Origin: Symsagittifera roscoffensis
Taxonomy: Eukaryota > Xenacoelomorpha > Acoela > Convolutidae
DNA: 64,000 bases
NCBI RefSeq assembly: GCF_963678635.1
Contig: NC_087067.1
Span: 618,001 to 682,000, forward strand
Direction of reading: 5' to 3'
Shown here one piece after another: positions 12,054-24,904 of the stretch (within the stretch, counting starts at the first letter, position 1; each line of letters starts with the position of its first letter). The notes beneath the pieces are model-generated. The model was given only the letters and a program-made list of their open reading frames with translations, was not told where the DNA came from and did no database searches. Made by a program: the position numbers and the translations under genes.

Positions 12054-13465
12054 TGATCTAGATTTAGGTGCTAGAACTACCAGTTGGTAATGATTAATTA
12101 ACACATATAGAAGTCTGATGATTAAAATAAGTACCTATTTATACGTAATGACATATGTACTAGTTATTATGAAACACTGTCTCTCAATTGATTCGAGGTC
12201 AGTGTCAGCCAGACTTAAACATTGTTAGATGAATTTAAGTTGTTCTCTTAATTGTTCATTTCTCAGTTAGCGTTCAGCATAGACTCAGACAAATATATTT
12301 ATTATACCTCACCTACCAGATGAGGGTATAACAGAGCAAAACCACTAAGTTATTTCTGAGTGGTTTCAAGGGGAAAATAATTTTCACCTCTGGATTTTTT
12401 TTGATTTTCGGCATGATAGGTTTCGCCCTGTGTTATATCAGATTAATGGTCTCATTTTGCAACTTTCGACAAGCGGAAAATGTCTATGTAATAATTTTTT
12501 ATCGGTCTTTAGTTTTTTGATTTTTAAGGGGCTTCATATTGTATCATTTTCACATTTGTGTGTTTTTGAGGAAGAGAGGGCTTATAATTTTTCAGTAGGG
12601 CGAATAAATCTAAAATGTATTAAATTTTTTTGGCTCAAAGGTTTTATGCTGAGATATTTTTGGGTTTGAAACAGCTTGGTATGTTTAGTTTTGATATCAA
12701 CTTTACATCTTTTTACATCAAATTCTATTCTCTGTATATCTTTTTCTTATGAAACTAGCATGATTCGTTTTGATTGATCTATTATTTCCGACCGTTTGGA
12801 TTTTTTGTCTGACTTCGTTATTTCTTATCTGTATCAGAAGTGGTGCGAAGCTCAGCTTCGCCTCTGTGTATGATTTAAAATTTTAACACAATCAGAAACC
12901 ACAATAACCTGATTAACTGTCGTCTTCGATTTTGCGTGGAAAACAAAAAAATTAAAACAAACTCGAATACAAAATTCCTTCCCTCGTTCAATGGTCGGAA
13001 TACAAAAAATGGCTAGATAGGCATTTTTCCGAACAATGAAATTGCATGACAAGAATTTTTTATGCCTTTAGAGTTGTTTAAGAAGAATTTGTTTATTTGA
13101 AAAAATAAATTTTCATTTCGAAATTATCTTCAACCGCGTTTTATTTTTCAACTTTCCTAAACATCATTTGCAGGCTTAAGCTATATGAAAACGCCAATAA
13201 TTATCTAAGAAAGATCATGAAATTGAGAAGTTCTTTAAAAAAACGTTTCAAATTAATCATATTTCATGACTTAATATGAAAATGTTCGGCTTGAAGTCCC
13301 GTCGGCTTGATCTACGGCACCCAATTTGCTAACCATTGAACGTTCGTTTTGAAGTGTTTTTGTTCAGGAATAAGTCTACAAAGTAGCTCACACTTAAATT
13401 TGTTTTGTTCACGGTTTGACGTTAGATTTTTAAAGTTTGCTAAATTCAATGATGGAATTCCTCTC
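12054..13465. other. AT-rich non-coding stretch
   Basis: No gene was recognised. It contains one copy of the dispersed hairpin module (12838-12870, listed separately) and a motif AATGGTCGGAATAC near 12991 that resembles the GGTCGGAACAAT phrase seen at 7131, 36085 and 55508. A 118-residue minus-strand frame (13312-13668) begins here but resembles nothing known. Confidence 0.5.
12838..12870 (+). repeat. Dispersed hairpin module GCGAAGCTCAGCTTCGC
   Basis: A near-perfect palindrome GCGAAGCTCAGCTTCGC followed by CTCTGTGTA. The same module, plus or minus strand, occurs at 9192, 17971, 20664, 38884, 41713, 44737, 46257, 47018, 51655 and 54650. On the minus-strand copies it often continues inward as TATCGCAAGTGGTGCGAAGC. 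It looks like the conserved 3' end of a dispersed element family. Here no tRNA-like head is visible upstream. Confidence 0.6.
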
Positions 13466-13687
13466 CTCATGCGCGAAGAACCGAATGCGCGAAAACATAA
13501 ATCAGCATAATTGGGACAAATTTTACCTTTTAATGATGTTTCGTAATCAAAGAAACAAAATATTTCTTCATTTAATTCAATTTCATTGAATGGCAACTGC
13601 TTCTTTTTAAAAATTGATTTTCGGCTAATTTTGTCTTCGGTCCTTGGCTCACAAGTTTTTTCGCTCATTCAGTCCTTCGCGCATGAG
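13466..13687. repeat. Short element with 13-bp inverted ends CTCATGCGCGAAG
   Basis: CTCATGCGCGAAG at 13466-13478 is matched by its exact reverse complement at 13675-13687, enclosing about 220 bp. A third copy of the end sequence (ATTCTCATGCGCGAAGGA) stands at 50359-50376 in the seipin intron region. This suggests a small MITE-like family. No target duplication was identified, and the minus-strand ORF crossing it is not believed. Confidence 0.4.
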
Positions 13688-16600
13688 AATAGCCCCGAAA
13701 ATCAATTGCTAAATGGAAACCGGGTTGAAATCCTAACGTTAAATATCAATTTTTCTGTAGTATCCCAGTTTAATTCGAAATAAACTTGAAATGCAATACC
13801 TGCCGTTTCTCTAATGTCACATAAATGTATATTTTTGGTCTGAAATTAACAACTATTGTGCTAAATTTGTTTTGTTTTCTTGCGATAAGCGAGGTTATTG
13901 GAGATTTCCCCGCAATTATGTTTTTTCTTAAAATCCCCAATTATCTCTTCAGTCGGGATTGGATGCCTGTAGTTTAGTGCTTCGGTAGTTTTATTGGGTG
14001 TGCAGTGTAGTGATTTAGTGGTACTGGGTATAGAAATGATTTTTTCTTCTCAGGGTAAAAATTATCCGACCGTTGAAAATATCACAGCGATATATCGTAA
14101 TAAAGCCCTTTCAGCCGTGATTCGAACGAAATTTACACGCTTGCTGGGCACAATGTTGGATTATATTAGCAATATCATTTTTTTTTCATTTTTGTTTGTC
14201 TTTTTGTTTGATTGATGTCAATTATGCCTATTTTCTTAGTTTTTTAAGCTTTTTTGTAGTTATATTATCCCATCGCGTGCTAATTACGGCTTAAATTAGA
14301 AAAAAAAAAAAAGATTTTTTTCCGGCTTTTTTATGAATATGGTTGGAACATTCTATCTTTGATGATTTATGGATCGCTTCCAGATTGATGTCAGAAACAT
14401 TGCCGGACTTTTACTTTTGGAAAAATTTTAGTAAATATTATTTGAAGGGTAGAACTTCACGATACCACCTAAGGCTCCTAAAAAAGTTTCATTTTATATG
14501 GTATGATGAATTTCAGCAATTTCTTTTGGTAAAGTTTGGAAGTTGTGAACACAATATTTTGAGCACAATGTCTTTCTTTGTACTTTATTCAATTCTATTA
14601 AAAGAGTTTTCCACATCCCAAAAACTTCGTACGGTTCAGTTAAAACTTTTTGTGTGAAATGCAAGAAGTGTTTTTTTTCTAGAATTTTTTAAACTTTCCT
14701 TATCCGACAATTATTAATTTTTCCAACAGAACTCATCTTTTTTGTTTTTCTCATTTAAGAAAGAAGTAAAGAAGACCTTTATGATGATTGAACAAAAATC
14801 AGCTATTTCCTTAAAATTTTTCCCGGAAATAGCTTAAGATTTGACTACAAAACTTTTGAGAATTTGGTTCTTACCAGTTTTTTTTCCAATAATTTTAGGT
14901 ATCTGTCAAATTTTTGCATTTAATCAAGTATCGCTTGTAGTGCGAGACTTAAAACTGCCTCTTTGCTTTTTTGCCCCCGGTAAACAGTTTCCGCAAAATT
15001 TTTGCTGAAACTTTGCATGCAGCTCGCTATTTTGATCTTCTCATCAGTACAGAAGCTTGATTTTTCCAAATTAGTTTTATGAGTCGAATGCCTTTTTAGG
15101 TATACAAGTGTGCTTATTTTTATACCCTACTTAATATTTTGTGTTTTTGTTATACCAAGAAATTTGAAGTTCTTCGCATTCTGCATTATACTATTTTATT
15201 CGAGTTAATTCATATTTCTAATCCCTTTTCAAAAAACGGGAACTAATTTGTTTCCGACTTAAATTGTGCTGGTTTTTCCAGAACCGTCACACGCTTGCGT
15301 CTGTCAGAAAGTTAGCAGTGTACAGAGAAGCCAAGTATATTGTCTATGTTTGAAGTAAAATTGTAAGGCGGATTAACCCAAATCATTGTCTTCTAACAAA
15401 AAATCACAAAAAATATAGTTATCATTGTCGTTGTGGCATCTGATTTTTTCGTTGGGATGAAACATAGCGGAATAGAAAACTATTTGTTATTTTTTGTGTT
15501 CGTCTAAAATGTTTTTTTTTCTCAAATTAATTTGTTCAAGTCATTCCTTTGACGGAACAAAATAATAATTTTTTAATTGAGGAAGCATCATATTGCTATA
15601 TACAAGTTGCATGCAACATTTGTTGGTCATAATCACCATTTTTTTGGTATTATACGTTTTTTCAGTTGCAATATAGTAGCTACGCTGATGCAACGGTCTT
15701 TTTTAATTTCAAGTATTAATTTAACTATCTGAAAAAAATCATCAAGACATTTTAAACATGTTTTTCTCAAATGGTGATAATTTTACACAGAAAATGATGA
15801 TAGCAAAAAAAAAACTTTTTTTTGAGATATTATGTAGCAATTAGTTTTGCGGATTGCGTCATTGAAATAAAATTATGTGCGACCCGAGTGATCATTACAT
15901 AAATGTTACTTGTTCAACTTTAGAATAAGTTCTATTTGAATCAGTGTTTAACTTAGACCAACAAAATTTTGTCTGGGCATAGATAAAATTATACTTTTTA
16001 CATTTAAAATTTTTTCATTTGTATGGCAAGGTGAAAAACAGTTTGTTTAAATTACCAGTCAGTAAATTGTGATGAAGGACTTCTTTTAAAATTTCATTGG
16101 CCTAAGAAAGATGCTTATGTTGCTATATTTATCTCAAATTTCTGCCCAGTAGTTTTTTGCACAAATTTTATACAAACGAATTGAATGATTAGTGATGTTT
16201 AAAAAAATGCAGCATCTAGTTTTAGCAATTGCTTGTTTTGGTCTTTACTTTTTATCTAAAGTTTACCTTTTACCTTTATGTACAGTTTTTTTTACAAAGT
16301 GCAGTTTGTTACATTGAAATGCCGTTTGCAGACTATTAGTATCAAATATTTAACAAAAGCGCTTATCAATGAGTACTAAAGCATGAAATTTAGAATTTTG
16401 TGTTGAACGCACGTCTATCGTTTGATGAGCAGTCAGTCGGAAAAATTTTCATGAAATTTTATTCTCAAAAACTAGAGTTAGAAGAAGCTTACAGTTTTTG
16501 CGTTGCAGTTTTTATATCACACTGAACATTTTAAATCTGAACAGTACTTTGCCTGACAACATACGCCAAACCATTCATTTGTGTAGAATGAATAAAATCA

Positions 16601-19600
16601 TTTTTTTTTCTCAGAAATCATTGTTTAAAGTCCATAAAATATTTTTATAGAATAAATTGATGATTATATCACGCAGCTGTTAATTGACGTTCCCGCACCG
16701 ACAGTGAGTACACAAAAACAAACTGCTGTATTTGATATTGCTAATTTTCCTCAAATAATAAGTGAACCAACCCTTAAATTAAAAGATGCTAAGCAAATAA
16801 CAAGACAAAAGATTTAAACGGCCAGTCTCTCCCTCATTGTAATCGCAAAAAAAACACTAACGAGCTAGAGAGCATAGTGTATTAGCATGACTCTACTTTT
16901 TTTAGTGAAACTTTTGCTAAAATCGCGATCTGTGGCATTCGAAATTTCATAGCATTTGTTCTCTGCTTTGTTTATTGCTTGTGTTTTTCGATTGTTAATT
17001 GGCCGTGGCACAGATGAAAGGAAAGGACAGGTTGTGAGACTTCTTTTATACTGGTCGGATAATGAACGCCATACTTATCATTAGTTTTGTCAGGGACTCC
17101 GGTTGTATGCGGTAATTTTTCCTAAATACGCGCTTCCTTTTTACACGTATACGCACTTCCTTTTTACACCTATATGCGTATAAAATTAGCAATATTTCAA
17201 GATGCAAGAATATGAGGCTCTAAATCTTCAGATCGCGATTTCGAATTCCACTCACAGAACAAGTTGTAATAATTCGAGGTTTTCTTCCTTTTCAACTTCT
17301 TAAAGCTGCTTTTTATCATACTCTCGCCTCTGAGTAAAAATTACTAAATGCAACAGCATAAAACTTCGAAGTTCCAAGTTTCTGTTACATGCTCGTGCAT
17401 CCTTAGCTTCAACAAGGACGTCAAAAAAGTTTTTTCGAAAAATGTTGATTACGTTCAGAGCTAAAAAAGTATCTTACAATTTACAGGCCAGTTCTCGTTT
17501 TACAGTAGAACATTGCAGATGAAAAACGATAGTTGGTCTGGCAATCTGAGTCAATGCTAATTTTTTTTAGAATGCTTGTGATGCTCTTTTTTTTCCCAGT
17601 TAAATTTACCTTTCATTCATTAGTAGTGTATATGATTTAAAGCAGGAAAAAAATTATTTCAGTTTGCAGCTAATTGATATCGATGGATTGATTGCGAGTA
17701 CATTAAAATGGGATGTCATTCCGCATTTCCATAGCACTGAAACTCTTTTTTTAACAATTGAATTTGCTTTTTTTGTCTCACTCGAGACATTTTGTTATAA
17801 ATTTGATTTCTGGTGTAGTTCGTTTCTTACACTTGCGAGGTGCTTGTGTTATTCGAATGTTTTTTTTTCGAATTATTTTTTTTTGCAAAAAACAAAGATT
17901 TTGTTTTTGATATTTCTGTCCCAATTTCTATTCGCTAATTCGCAATGCTACGCTTTTTTTATGGTAAATTGTGAGCAGCTCCGCTTCGCCTCTGTTAGTA
18001 ATTGAAACTGATCGAGATTAAAGCCTGTTTTGCAACGTGTTCTGCTTTTTTTCTTCAACAAGGTGTTTGTAGTGGATAGATTTCTTACTATTTTCAGCAA
18101 AATTCAAAAATTTTGAACAATGAAATTTGCGTCCATTATACCCATTCTGTGTTGAAATTTGAGCATAAAACAACACAAAAAATAGGCTTGACTGAAATTC
18201 AAATGTAATAAATCAAATCCACGGGAAACCATCAAATTTATCCAACAGTTGAGTATCTAACAGTTAAAAACGGGATGTACGCATAATTTCTTTTTAGAAC
18301 AATTTCGCAGGTAACTGGCGCGATAGCATCCACTAAACGGTCCCAGCAAAAATCATGCAATTTTCCCAAGAACTGTGAAGTCAGCATTAAGAAAATTTTG
18401 ATCTGTCAAAAATAAGAAACCCGATCAAAAAATGTCTGCTTTTCTCGAAGTCGTTTTTCCACTCAACAGTTTCTACTGTCATTTTGTTTGTTATGGCAAT
18501 GCAGATTTTTACTTTTAAAATGGTCAAATCTTGGTAAAGAGTGCTTATCTAATAAATATTGCATCATGAAACTTCAAAGTTTTTTTCTGGCAAACTTGTG
18601 CATCATTAACTTGAAAATGGCCATAAACGTAACTTACAGGTTTTCCATTGCAGTCTTTGTTATACGCTGAACATCATAGATCTTTAACCAAATTTTACCT
18701 TTTACATTGCAGCCTAAGCCATAAGTAGTTTATTTGTTTAGAAGTCTTTTTCGAACCGTTTTTCTCATTTTAAATTGAGTTTGATGAATTTTGAACTCAG
18801 AGAAAAAGGTTCGAAAATGATTTCAAAACAAAATAAATTAGATTTGAGATATTTTGAACTTTATTTCATCTTGCAGCTAATTGATTTTTTGGATCGTTAG
18901 TGAGTACACAAAAACTGAATACCCGTTTTCGTGTACTAACTGAGAATCCAAAAAAAACCAATCTGCTGACTTTAAATACTTCATTAATCCTTCTGACAAC
19001 AAAACTTGTGAACAGCATAGAAATTTTGCTTAGATTTCGTTGATAAAAAATGGCAAATTGATTTTAAAAATCAATTCATGTTCCTAGAGGTAGCGTTCTC
19101 CAGAGATGCAGTTTTAGTTTACAATTTTTTTAGTCCTGCACTTCAGCCTGATAAATTTTCAAAGATAATTTTCTGGCTAAGCTGTCTAAATGTCAGTGTG
19201 CACGACTTTTTTGCTGAATTCAGTTGCTCAAGTGAAGGCGAACTTGTCTCTTGACATACAGAAGCTTTATTCGGGCGAAACATATGAATTTGTTTTGGTT
19301 ACAACAATGAATTCAGTCAGAGTTCGCAGTTTTGTTTAAAAAAAAAAACAAAACAAAAAACGCGTGTTACTAGATATTAAGAGGAAAAACGTTTTTTTTT
19401 TCCATTGAATTTCAAAATTTCATTAAAAAACTCCATGAGTTCATGGGTACTTTTCCAGCTGTCTGCGTTGACAGTGTTTTTCAATATTTTGTTTTAGCTG
19501 AAATTAAAAAAATCCAATTGTTCAACAATTTTATTTGGTTCTTTTTCGATTAGCTTTCTCTGTTCGATTTCTCATTTCTTCATGTATTACGTTGAGATCT

Positions 19601-20182
19601 TTTCATCAAAGAGATTTACATGGAAGTTGAGATAAAGTTAAGGTGAAGTGTTGTCTAGTCATAAATGGGACCAGCGTATATTTATTGTTAGACTAGACTG
19701 TTCGGAATTTCACTCCCGACGTCCTTTTTAAGGTAGAATCTCGGTGCAGAAAAAGAAAGAAAGCAGTCGGCTCAGTGGTTCAACCTTTTGGAAGGCAATA
19801 TTTCGGTTTTCTTGTTTCGATGAGCTTTTCAAATAGGTAATATTCTGAAGCTGTAACTCAACGCTGTTTTTTTTGTCTCTGAACCTATATTTTTTCGAGC
19901 CTCGAAGAACCCTGTGAATCAAACAAACGTAGCGCAGAGCATACTTACATTCCTTATTTGATGTTTAATTTAGTTACCAGAATGGAAAGCATGCTCGTGT
20001 AAAATATAAGCGAAGCTTAATGTGCGTAGCAAAGCAAGTGATCTCTATTTGCCTGGACGTGTCGGTAAAAGTTATCATAACTTAAGATTCTGCATAAATA
20101 TTGCCTTAAATTCTTCTTGTCGAGACAAGGTCAAGGCACAGCCAAAATCTGTCGAGAAAGGTTTTTGTGCATTTTGACGTAG
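13688..20182. other. Long AT-rich non-coding region with diverged repeats
   Basis: Over 6 kb without a convincing gene. The only visible structure is a diverged repeat whose core, GCAGCTAATTGAT or close, recurs near 16673, 17665 and 18876, each time followed by a phrase like GTGAGTACACAAAAAC. Another hairpin module stands at 17971-17998 (GAGCAGCTCCGCTTCGCC then TCTGTTAG). Homopolymer T and A runs are frequent. The 104- and 113-residue frames in this interval are Phe/Leu/Ser-rich, as expected from T-rich DNA, and are not called. Confidence 0.5.
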
Positions 20183-20502
20183 CTTTCAATTAATTTAGAT
20201 CTCATTTTCTTAGAACAGATAGTGCGAAAGATTCGCAACCGCACGCTAAACGAAATGCTGAAGATCGCAACTGCAGAGACCAAATTTGTGTTCGCTCAAC
20301 CTCGAAGCACTGACAAATTTAAACTTTATAGCATTAACAAATTGAATCATTTTTCAATAGCTGAAAAAAATTTTGAATTCTTGAACCGAATGATGGATTG
20401 AATGGTGACAGTTTTGTTCTTCTGCCCAAAAGTTTGGGTTTGCACAATCTGCCAATTTTGAACGAAACGTTCTTGCAATCTTTCATGTTCAACCGACCTT
20501 GA
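20183..20502 (+). pseudogene. Possible coding exon, apparently frameshifted
   Basis: The plus strand shows a frame open from 20183 to TGA 20399-20401, whose peptide from about 20213 looks protein-like (begins EQIVRKIRNRTLNEMLK, later FVFAQPRSTDKFKLYS). A second frame is open from 20377 to TGA 20500-20502 (starts EPNDGLNGDSFVLLPKSLG). The two overlap and would make one continuous, compositionally similar protein piece of about 105 residues if a single indel near 20380 were allowed. A splice-acceptor-like TTTTCTTAG ends at 20213. No family is recognised. It may be a decayed terminal exon or a transposon remnant; a chance open frame is also possible. Confidence 0.3.
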
Positions 20503-21974
20503 GACATTGTTTGTTGAAAACTAGTGACTGCATGCAAAAAAATTTTCAAAAAGATTAGTTGCTGTTTTTATAATTAACGCCAAGTTGTCTGAGAACACAA
20601 TTTGTCGTTCAGATCAATTTTTATTGCTAATTGATTGCTTTTATTACAAACGAATTAAATACAGAAGCGAACAAAAGCTTCGCACCATTTGAAATTTAAA
20701 AAATTTTTAATTTAAATAACTAATTAAGATATAAGAAATCATGCTCTACAAACTAAATTCATTTCTTTTATAACTAACAGACGAAAATGAGAAAAAATGA
20801 AATTTGGGTTAAAAAAATTGTGATCAAAAAAACCTTTGCTTAAAATCTTGGATGCAAACAAACCGTATCAATATTAAAACAACAAGGAGTTCTCAGGAAG
20901 CATCAAAGGTTTGCTATAAACTAAAATCAAACAAAAAAACTGAAAATTAAAAAAATGTGAATACAAAATTTAAAAACAATTGTCACAAAAAAGAATAAGA
21001 GCTGAATCACAACAAAATAAGACAATACAAGATAGATAAATAGATACAAGACACCCAACTAGAAAAAAAAACAACGAAAAAAAAATTTCAAAAAATTCCG
21101 CCAAAAACCACAACAATCTTGCACCCATCTTCTACATCACTCGCCAAATACCTTGGTTGACCGAACAATCGAGTCAAAATTGGACCAAAAAACGCTCCAA
21201 AAATTCATGTTTTTTTTTTTTAAAAAATTTTGTTGTTTAAAAATAGCCCGAACCTATTCATGACGTTAAGATGCTTGAAAATTCAATTGCACACAATTAA
21301 AAGCGAAAAATAAAGCAGAAAACATGCACCAAAAAAGTAAAAATTAATGCAACTTTTTATCAAAAATTGCGTCAAAATTTTGTCTTTTTAAACAGAAAAT
21401 TTTTTGCGAGTAAAAAAAACCATGAAAGATACTCACGCTCTTCAAATTGAATCGAAAAAGTAAAATAAAACTATTAAAAATGTAGCATAAAAAACATTCG
21501 ATGAATGAGCTGACAAAATTTGGAACGAAATCCATAAAGCCTATAAAAAAATTTATCGAAATGCTGTCAGTGCTTTATCCTCAGTGCTGTCAAAAAGCAA
21601 CTTGACTAGAGTGGAGATCGTCTCAGTTGAGATCCTTTACCAGTGGATATCCTCTGAAATTGGATATCATGTGAACAAAGTTATTTACCGGAAAAACGTC
21701 CAGCACCCCATCAAAATATTCTTGCTTATCGCAGGGGTGAAAACACATTATCGAGACCAAACTGATCTTTGCACCACTTGCGATACACATATAAATGACT
21801 TTGATTAAAAACAAACGGAAACACAAATGAAAAAATCAAAAATTCGTTTTTGTCATTACAAATTGAAATAAAAGCCCAAAACACACGGAACAAAAATGAC
21901 TGCACCATTAGAAAGAGTTTTGACAATGTTATGCAGAAGCCAGGTTTTCAAAAAAAAAACGTTTTTGCGGAGCT
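20503..21974. other. AT-rich non-coding stretch
   Basis: No gene was recognised. It contains a half copy of the TCTGAGAACACA hairpin motif (20588), a hairpin-module copy (ACAGAAGCGAAC ... GCTTCGCACC, 20661-20686), and GCACCACTTGCGATACA (21770-21786), which is the inner flank of that module. The phrase GAACAAAGTTATTTACCGG near 21673 recurs in altered form at 22930. Confidence 0.5.
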
Positions 21975-22108
21975 AAGCAGACAAAAATAAGCAGACAAAC
22001 TAAATTAGTCAAAGTTTTCTATGCGCAAGAAAAACAGGTCTCAACTGGAATCGAACTCCAGGGCTTTGTCGTCTCAAACATGGGGGTTACAGCTAATCAT
22101 CTATTTGC
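21975..22108 (-). repeat. tRNA-derived SINE-like element
   Basis: Read on the minus strand, 22108-22035 shows a tRNA-like B box (GAGTTCGATTCCAG) and an A-box-like GATTAGCTGTAAC upstream of it. Downstream on the same strand comes the phrase read on the plus strand as AAGCAGACAAAAATAAGCAG. The same pairing of tRNA-like head and (AA)GCCGACA or GCAGACA phrase is found at 22728-22861, 49318-49445 and 52191-52347, which defines a dispersed family. The arms do not form a sound cloverleaf, so it is not a working tRNA gene. Confidence 0.45.
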
Positions 22109-22727
22109 ATCGTCGGCAAGTGCAAACGGTTTTGAATTGAATTGCCAGAATAACGTAATGACTTGAACAAAACCAGAACGAGAATTACGTCTTCGGAAGG
22201 AATGTGCAGCGCAGAAACTAATTGACACGTTTCGCAACTGTCATTTGATCAAAGTTTGTGTTGCAAATCACAAGCGAACAGAAAACTGCCGAAATTGTGA
22301 GTTAGAAATCCCTTAACGATGGCGGAAAATTGGCTCTTTGAATAAAGCTGAACCATCGAACTACGGGAACTAAGCCGACAAAAATAAACAGACGGACGAT
22401 AGTTTGCAAAAAAAAAGCCCAGCCCGATCCGAAAATATAAAATTTATAAAAAATGTTAAGTCCCTTTTCCCCTCAGAGCGCACACAAGCGCAAGAAATAT
22501 ATATGAAGTCGATTTTAATGAAGGCGATATTAATGAAGCCGATAACAAATTATTAAGCCGATAAAGAAGACAATTAAAAAGACAAAAAAATTTAAGTGGA
22601 ATTTCAACAAATCGAGCTGGTAAAAATACAACCAATGTGAAAAACAAATTTCGATGCAGCAGGACTTTTAGAATCCTAAAAACAACAGCAGTGAAAAATG
22701 TTTACTGCTCAAAAGAGCAATTTATAG

Positions 22728-22861
22728 ATGTGGCAACTAAGCCGACAAAACATTTTTGAACCGGAATATTTACCGTTTGAAAAAAAAACGGCTCCAGGTT
22801 TGATTCGAACCTAGGATCTCTGCCGTCCCAGGCGTATTCGTTACCACTAGGCTGAATGTGC
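22728..22861 (-). repeat. tRNA-derived SINE-like element
   Basis: Minus strand 22861-22789 carries an A-box-like CCTAGTGGTAACG and a clear B box, GGTTCGAATC. Its body ends with the sequence read on the plus strand as GATGTGGCAACTAAGCCGAC at 22728. The copy at 52191-52347 shares both that phrase and GGAATATTTACC/CC between the body and the head, as well as CTGGGACGGCA in the anticodon-arm region. These two are therefore close relatives. Confidence 0.5.
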
Positions 22862-24007
22862 AAGAGACAATACAAAATTTGAATTCATTATGAACTGAGG
22901 TACCATCAGGATTCCAATGCGTCTTGTGGACAAAGTTGTTTACTGGAAACAAAGTCTATTAACCGATTGCAATACCTTTGCTTGTCGCAAGGGTGATTAT
23001 TCGCAACAATTCAAGCAATGAGACAAAATCAATTATTTTTTCTATTTTTCTTTTTAAAATTTTAGGTTTTAGGAGTGATTTAATTAGAAAACAATTTTTA
23101 AGCAGGTGCGCAGACGAAAGCAATGTTGAAAACGCAGCAATGTCAGATAGGAATTTCTTAATGCTCTGCGTAAACTGATCTGAAAACGCAAAAATTCAAA
23201 CCTATTTTTGCCGTCACTGAGACTTTTCTGGGAACTCAAATAACAACTATTAGGGCTTTAATATGACATCACACTTGACTCACGACAACAATTTCTCAAG
23301 GTTGGTGCCCAAAACATTGAGGCAAAGACTGCAGAGCGTTAGGCTATTGATCTGGATGAAGATTCTAAGCAGCTGAAAAAGCAATGCGACTTGATTTCTA
23401 TTCTCATTCTTGATTTCAAATTTGTTCTGATTTTTTTCCTGTGATATGATCTCGTTTTCTTTGCCACTGCTAAACACGCAACCTTGGTAAAAGCACACAT
23501 ATGTAATCTTGATTGCCTTTCCCTTTAACTCCGGGAATAGTTACGTCAGTGTTTCTCTTCCTTTGAAGGCTTTGATAGTTGCTGGTCAAGATGTAAAGAA
23601 CAGTTGTACACATCGATCATTTCGGCCTTAGATTTTTTAAACTTGTTTCAAGGCTGACTTCGCACGTTATTTAAGCAATACCCTGAGCTTCTGATTTGGA
23701 TAGTCTTGATTTTTGAACAATGTCATAATGCTATAAGTGCTAGATCTTCGGGAATTATCAGTTTTCGTAACTCTTAGGACTTTTATTTACTGAAATGCCG
23801 ATTTAAAGTTAACTTTAAGTGTTTCAACTTCTAGACCTTCGATTTTGTTTGTCGTCACAAATAACTGTTTAAAAATGTGTCGTAACGCTTTAAAATAGAG
23901 TTCCTCTTTACTAACGAACAAAAATTAAGATCAGATATATATCATTTAGTAGTATATATCAACTGAGGAAATCATTTCTGGGCACATGTGAAAGCACTAC
24001 AGATTCG
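22862..24007. other. Non-coding stretch
   Basis: No gene was recognised. A plus-strand frame around 23280-23460 is interrupted by an in-frame TAG and is not called. The rest is AT-rich sequence with no repeat structure that I could match elsewhere in the window. Confidence 0.4.
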
Positions 24008-24227
24008 GGCTCTTTTCCAGTTTCCCCCCTTGATTTTTTTCGGAAATTTAATGTATGAAAACTTATTTAGAATGACTTTTCATGTTATGAACTGCATTGA
24101 AACGTGTCAGCGTGAACAGGTGAACAAATTTTTACAGTATTTCTCACATGCAAAATGCCGTGTGAACAATTTTTGAACAGCTTTTTTTTCAAATTTTACG
24201 AGGGGGGTGGGAAACTGGAAAAGAGCC
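24008..24227. mobile_element. MITE with GGCTCTTTTCC ends and perfect 8-bp target duplication
   Basis: The element starts GGCTCTTTTCCAGTTTCCC at 24008 and ends with the inverse, GGGAAACTGGAAAAGAGCC, at 24227. It is flanked on both sides by the 8-bp direct repeat CAGATTCG (24000-24007 and 24228-24235). It is 220 bp long and has no coding capacity. An 8-bp target duplication fits hAT-like or P-like elements; the terminal bases are not the usual hAT CAG, so the superfamily is left open. A second, more diverged copy lies at 24460-24677. Confidence 0.9.
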
Positions 24228-24459
24228 CAGATTCGGGTCTTTTCTGACAAAAATAAGCTTGGGACAAAAACCTGAACGACAGAACTATCAAAAAAATTAA
24301 ATTGATAATAAAACATAATTCGTTCATCATTTGATTCCATTCTATTATGATTTAAGTCAACCAGCCCGGAGTCCTAACCCGAAAGTTAACTATGGTAGGT
24401 TGACAAATAGTGCATATAACCAGCACTCTTAGTAAGCTATGACTTGCTTACAAGAGTTC

Positions 24460-24677
24460 GGCTCTTTTTAAGTTCCCCCCTTTGATTTATTCTGAAATTC
24501 AATATATGAAAGTCTATTGAAAATTATTTTTTTTTGTTATAAAATACATTAAAACGTGTCAGCGTGAACAGGTGAAGAAATTTAACAAGATTTCTTACAT
24601 ACAAATCGCCATGTGAACTACTTTTAAACAGCTTAAATTCGTAATTTCACGAGGGGGTGGGAAACTGGAAAAGAGCC
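24460..24677. mobile_element. Second copy of the GGCTCTTTT MITE
   Basis: 218 bp in the same orientation as the copy at 24008-24227. It begins GGCTCTTTTTAAGTTCCCC, ends GGGAAACTGGAAAAGAGCC and shares the inner phrase AAACGTGTCAGCGTGAACAG. The flanks are AAGAGTTC (left) and AAGAGCTC (right), an 8-bp target duplication with one mismatch. Its greater divergence, also in its left end, suggests an older insertion than its neighbour. Confidence 0.85.
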
Positions 24678-24699
24678 AAGAGCTCCATGCAAATCTCAG

Positions 24700-24766
24700 C
24701 GCACGTACGATTTGAACTAGCAGTAATATGATTGCTGGGCACCATCACTACAGGAGCGCCACAAAA
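24700..24766 (-). repeat. Weak tRNA-like segment
   Basis: The minus strand reads CCTGTAGTGATGGTGCCC followed about 25 bases later by TAGTTCAAATCGTA. The spacing and sequence resemble tRNA A and B boxes. There is no acceptor stem, and no body shared with the other SINE-like copies was seen. It may be an old SINE head or chance. Confidence 0.25.
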
Positions 24767-24904
24767 CAACATTTATTAGATCCGATTTCATGAAATTAAA
24801 CTTCACAAACTCTTTTGACATAGGGTTTCATGTAACTAAAAGCTCCCAAAATTAACAGCGCATATCGAATAAAATTAACAGCGCATATCGATTTTTATTC
24901 CATT

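Noticed and set aside
13312-13668. 118-residue minus-strand frame
   Set aside because: It crosses the left half of a small inverted-repeat element, resembles no family and lacks any supporting signal; could be revisited if transcripts exist.
23280-23498. Coding piece on either strand near the sequence CTGAAAAAGCAATGCGAC
   Set aside because: The plausible plus-strand frame has an in-frame TAG and the minus frame is unremarkable; evidence too weak.
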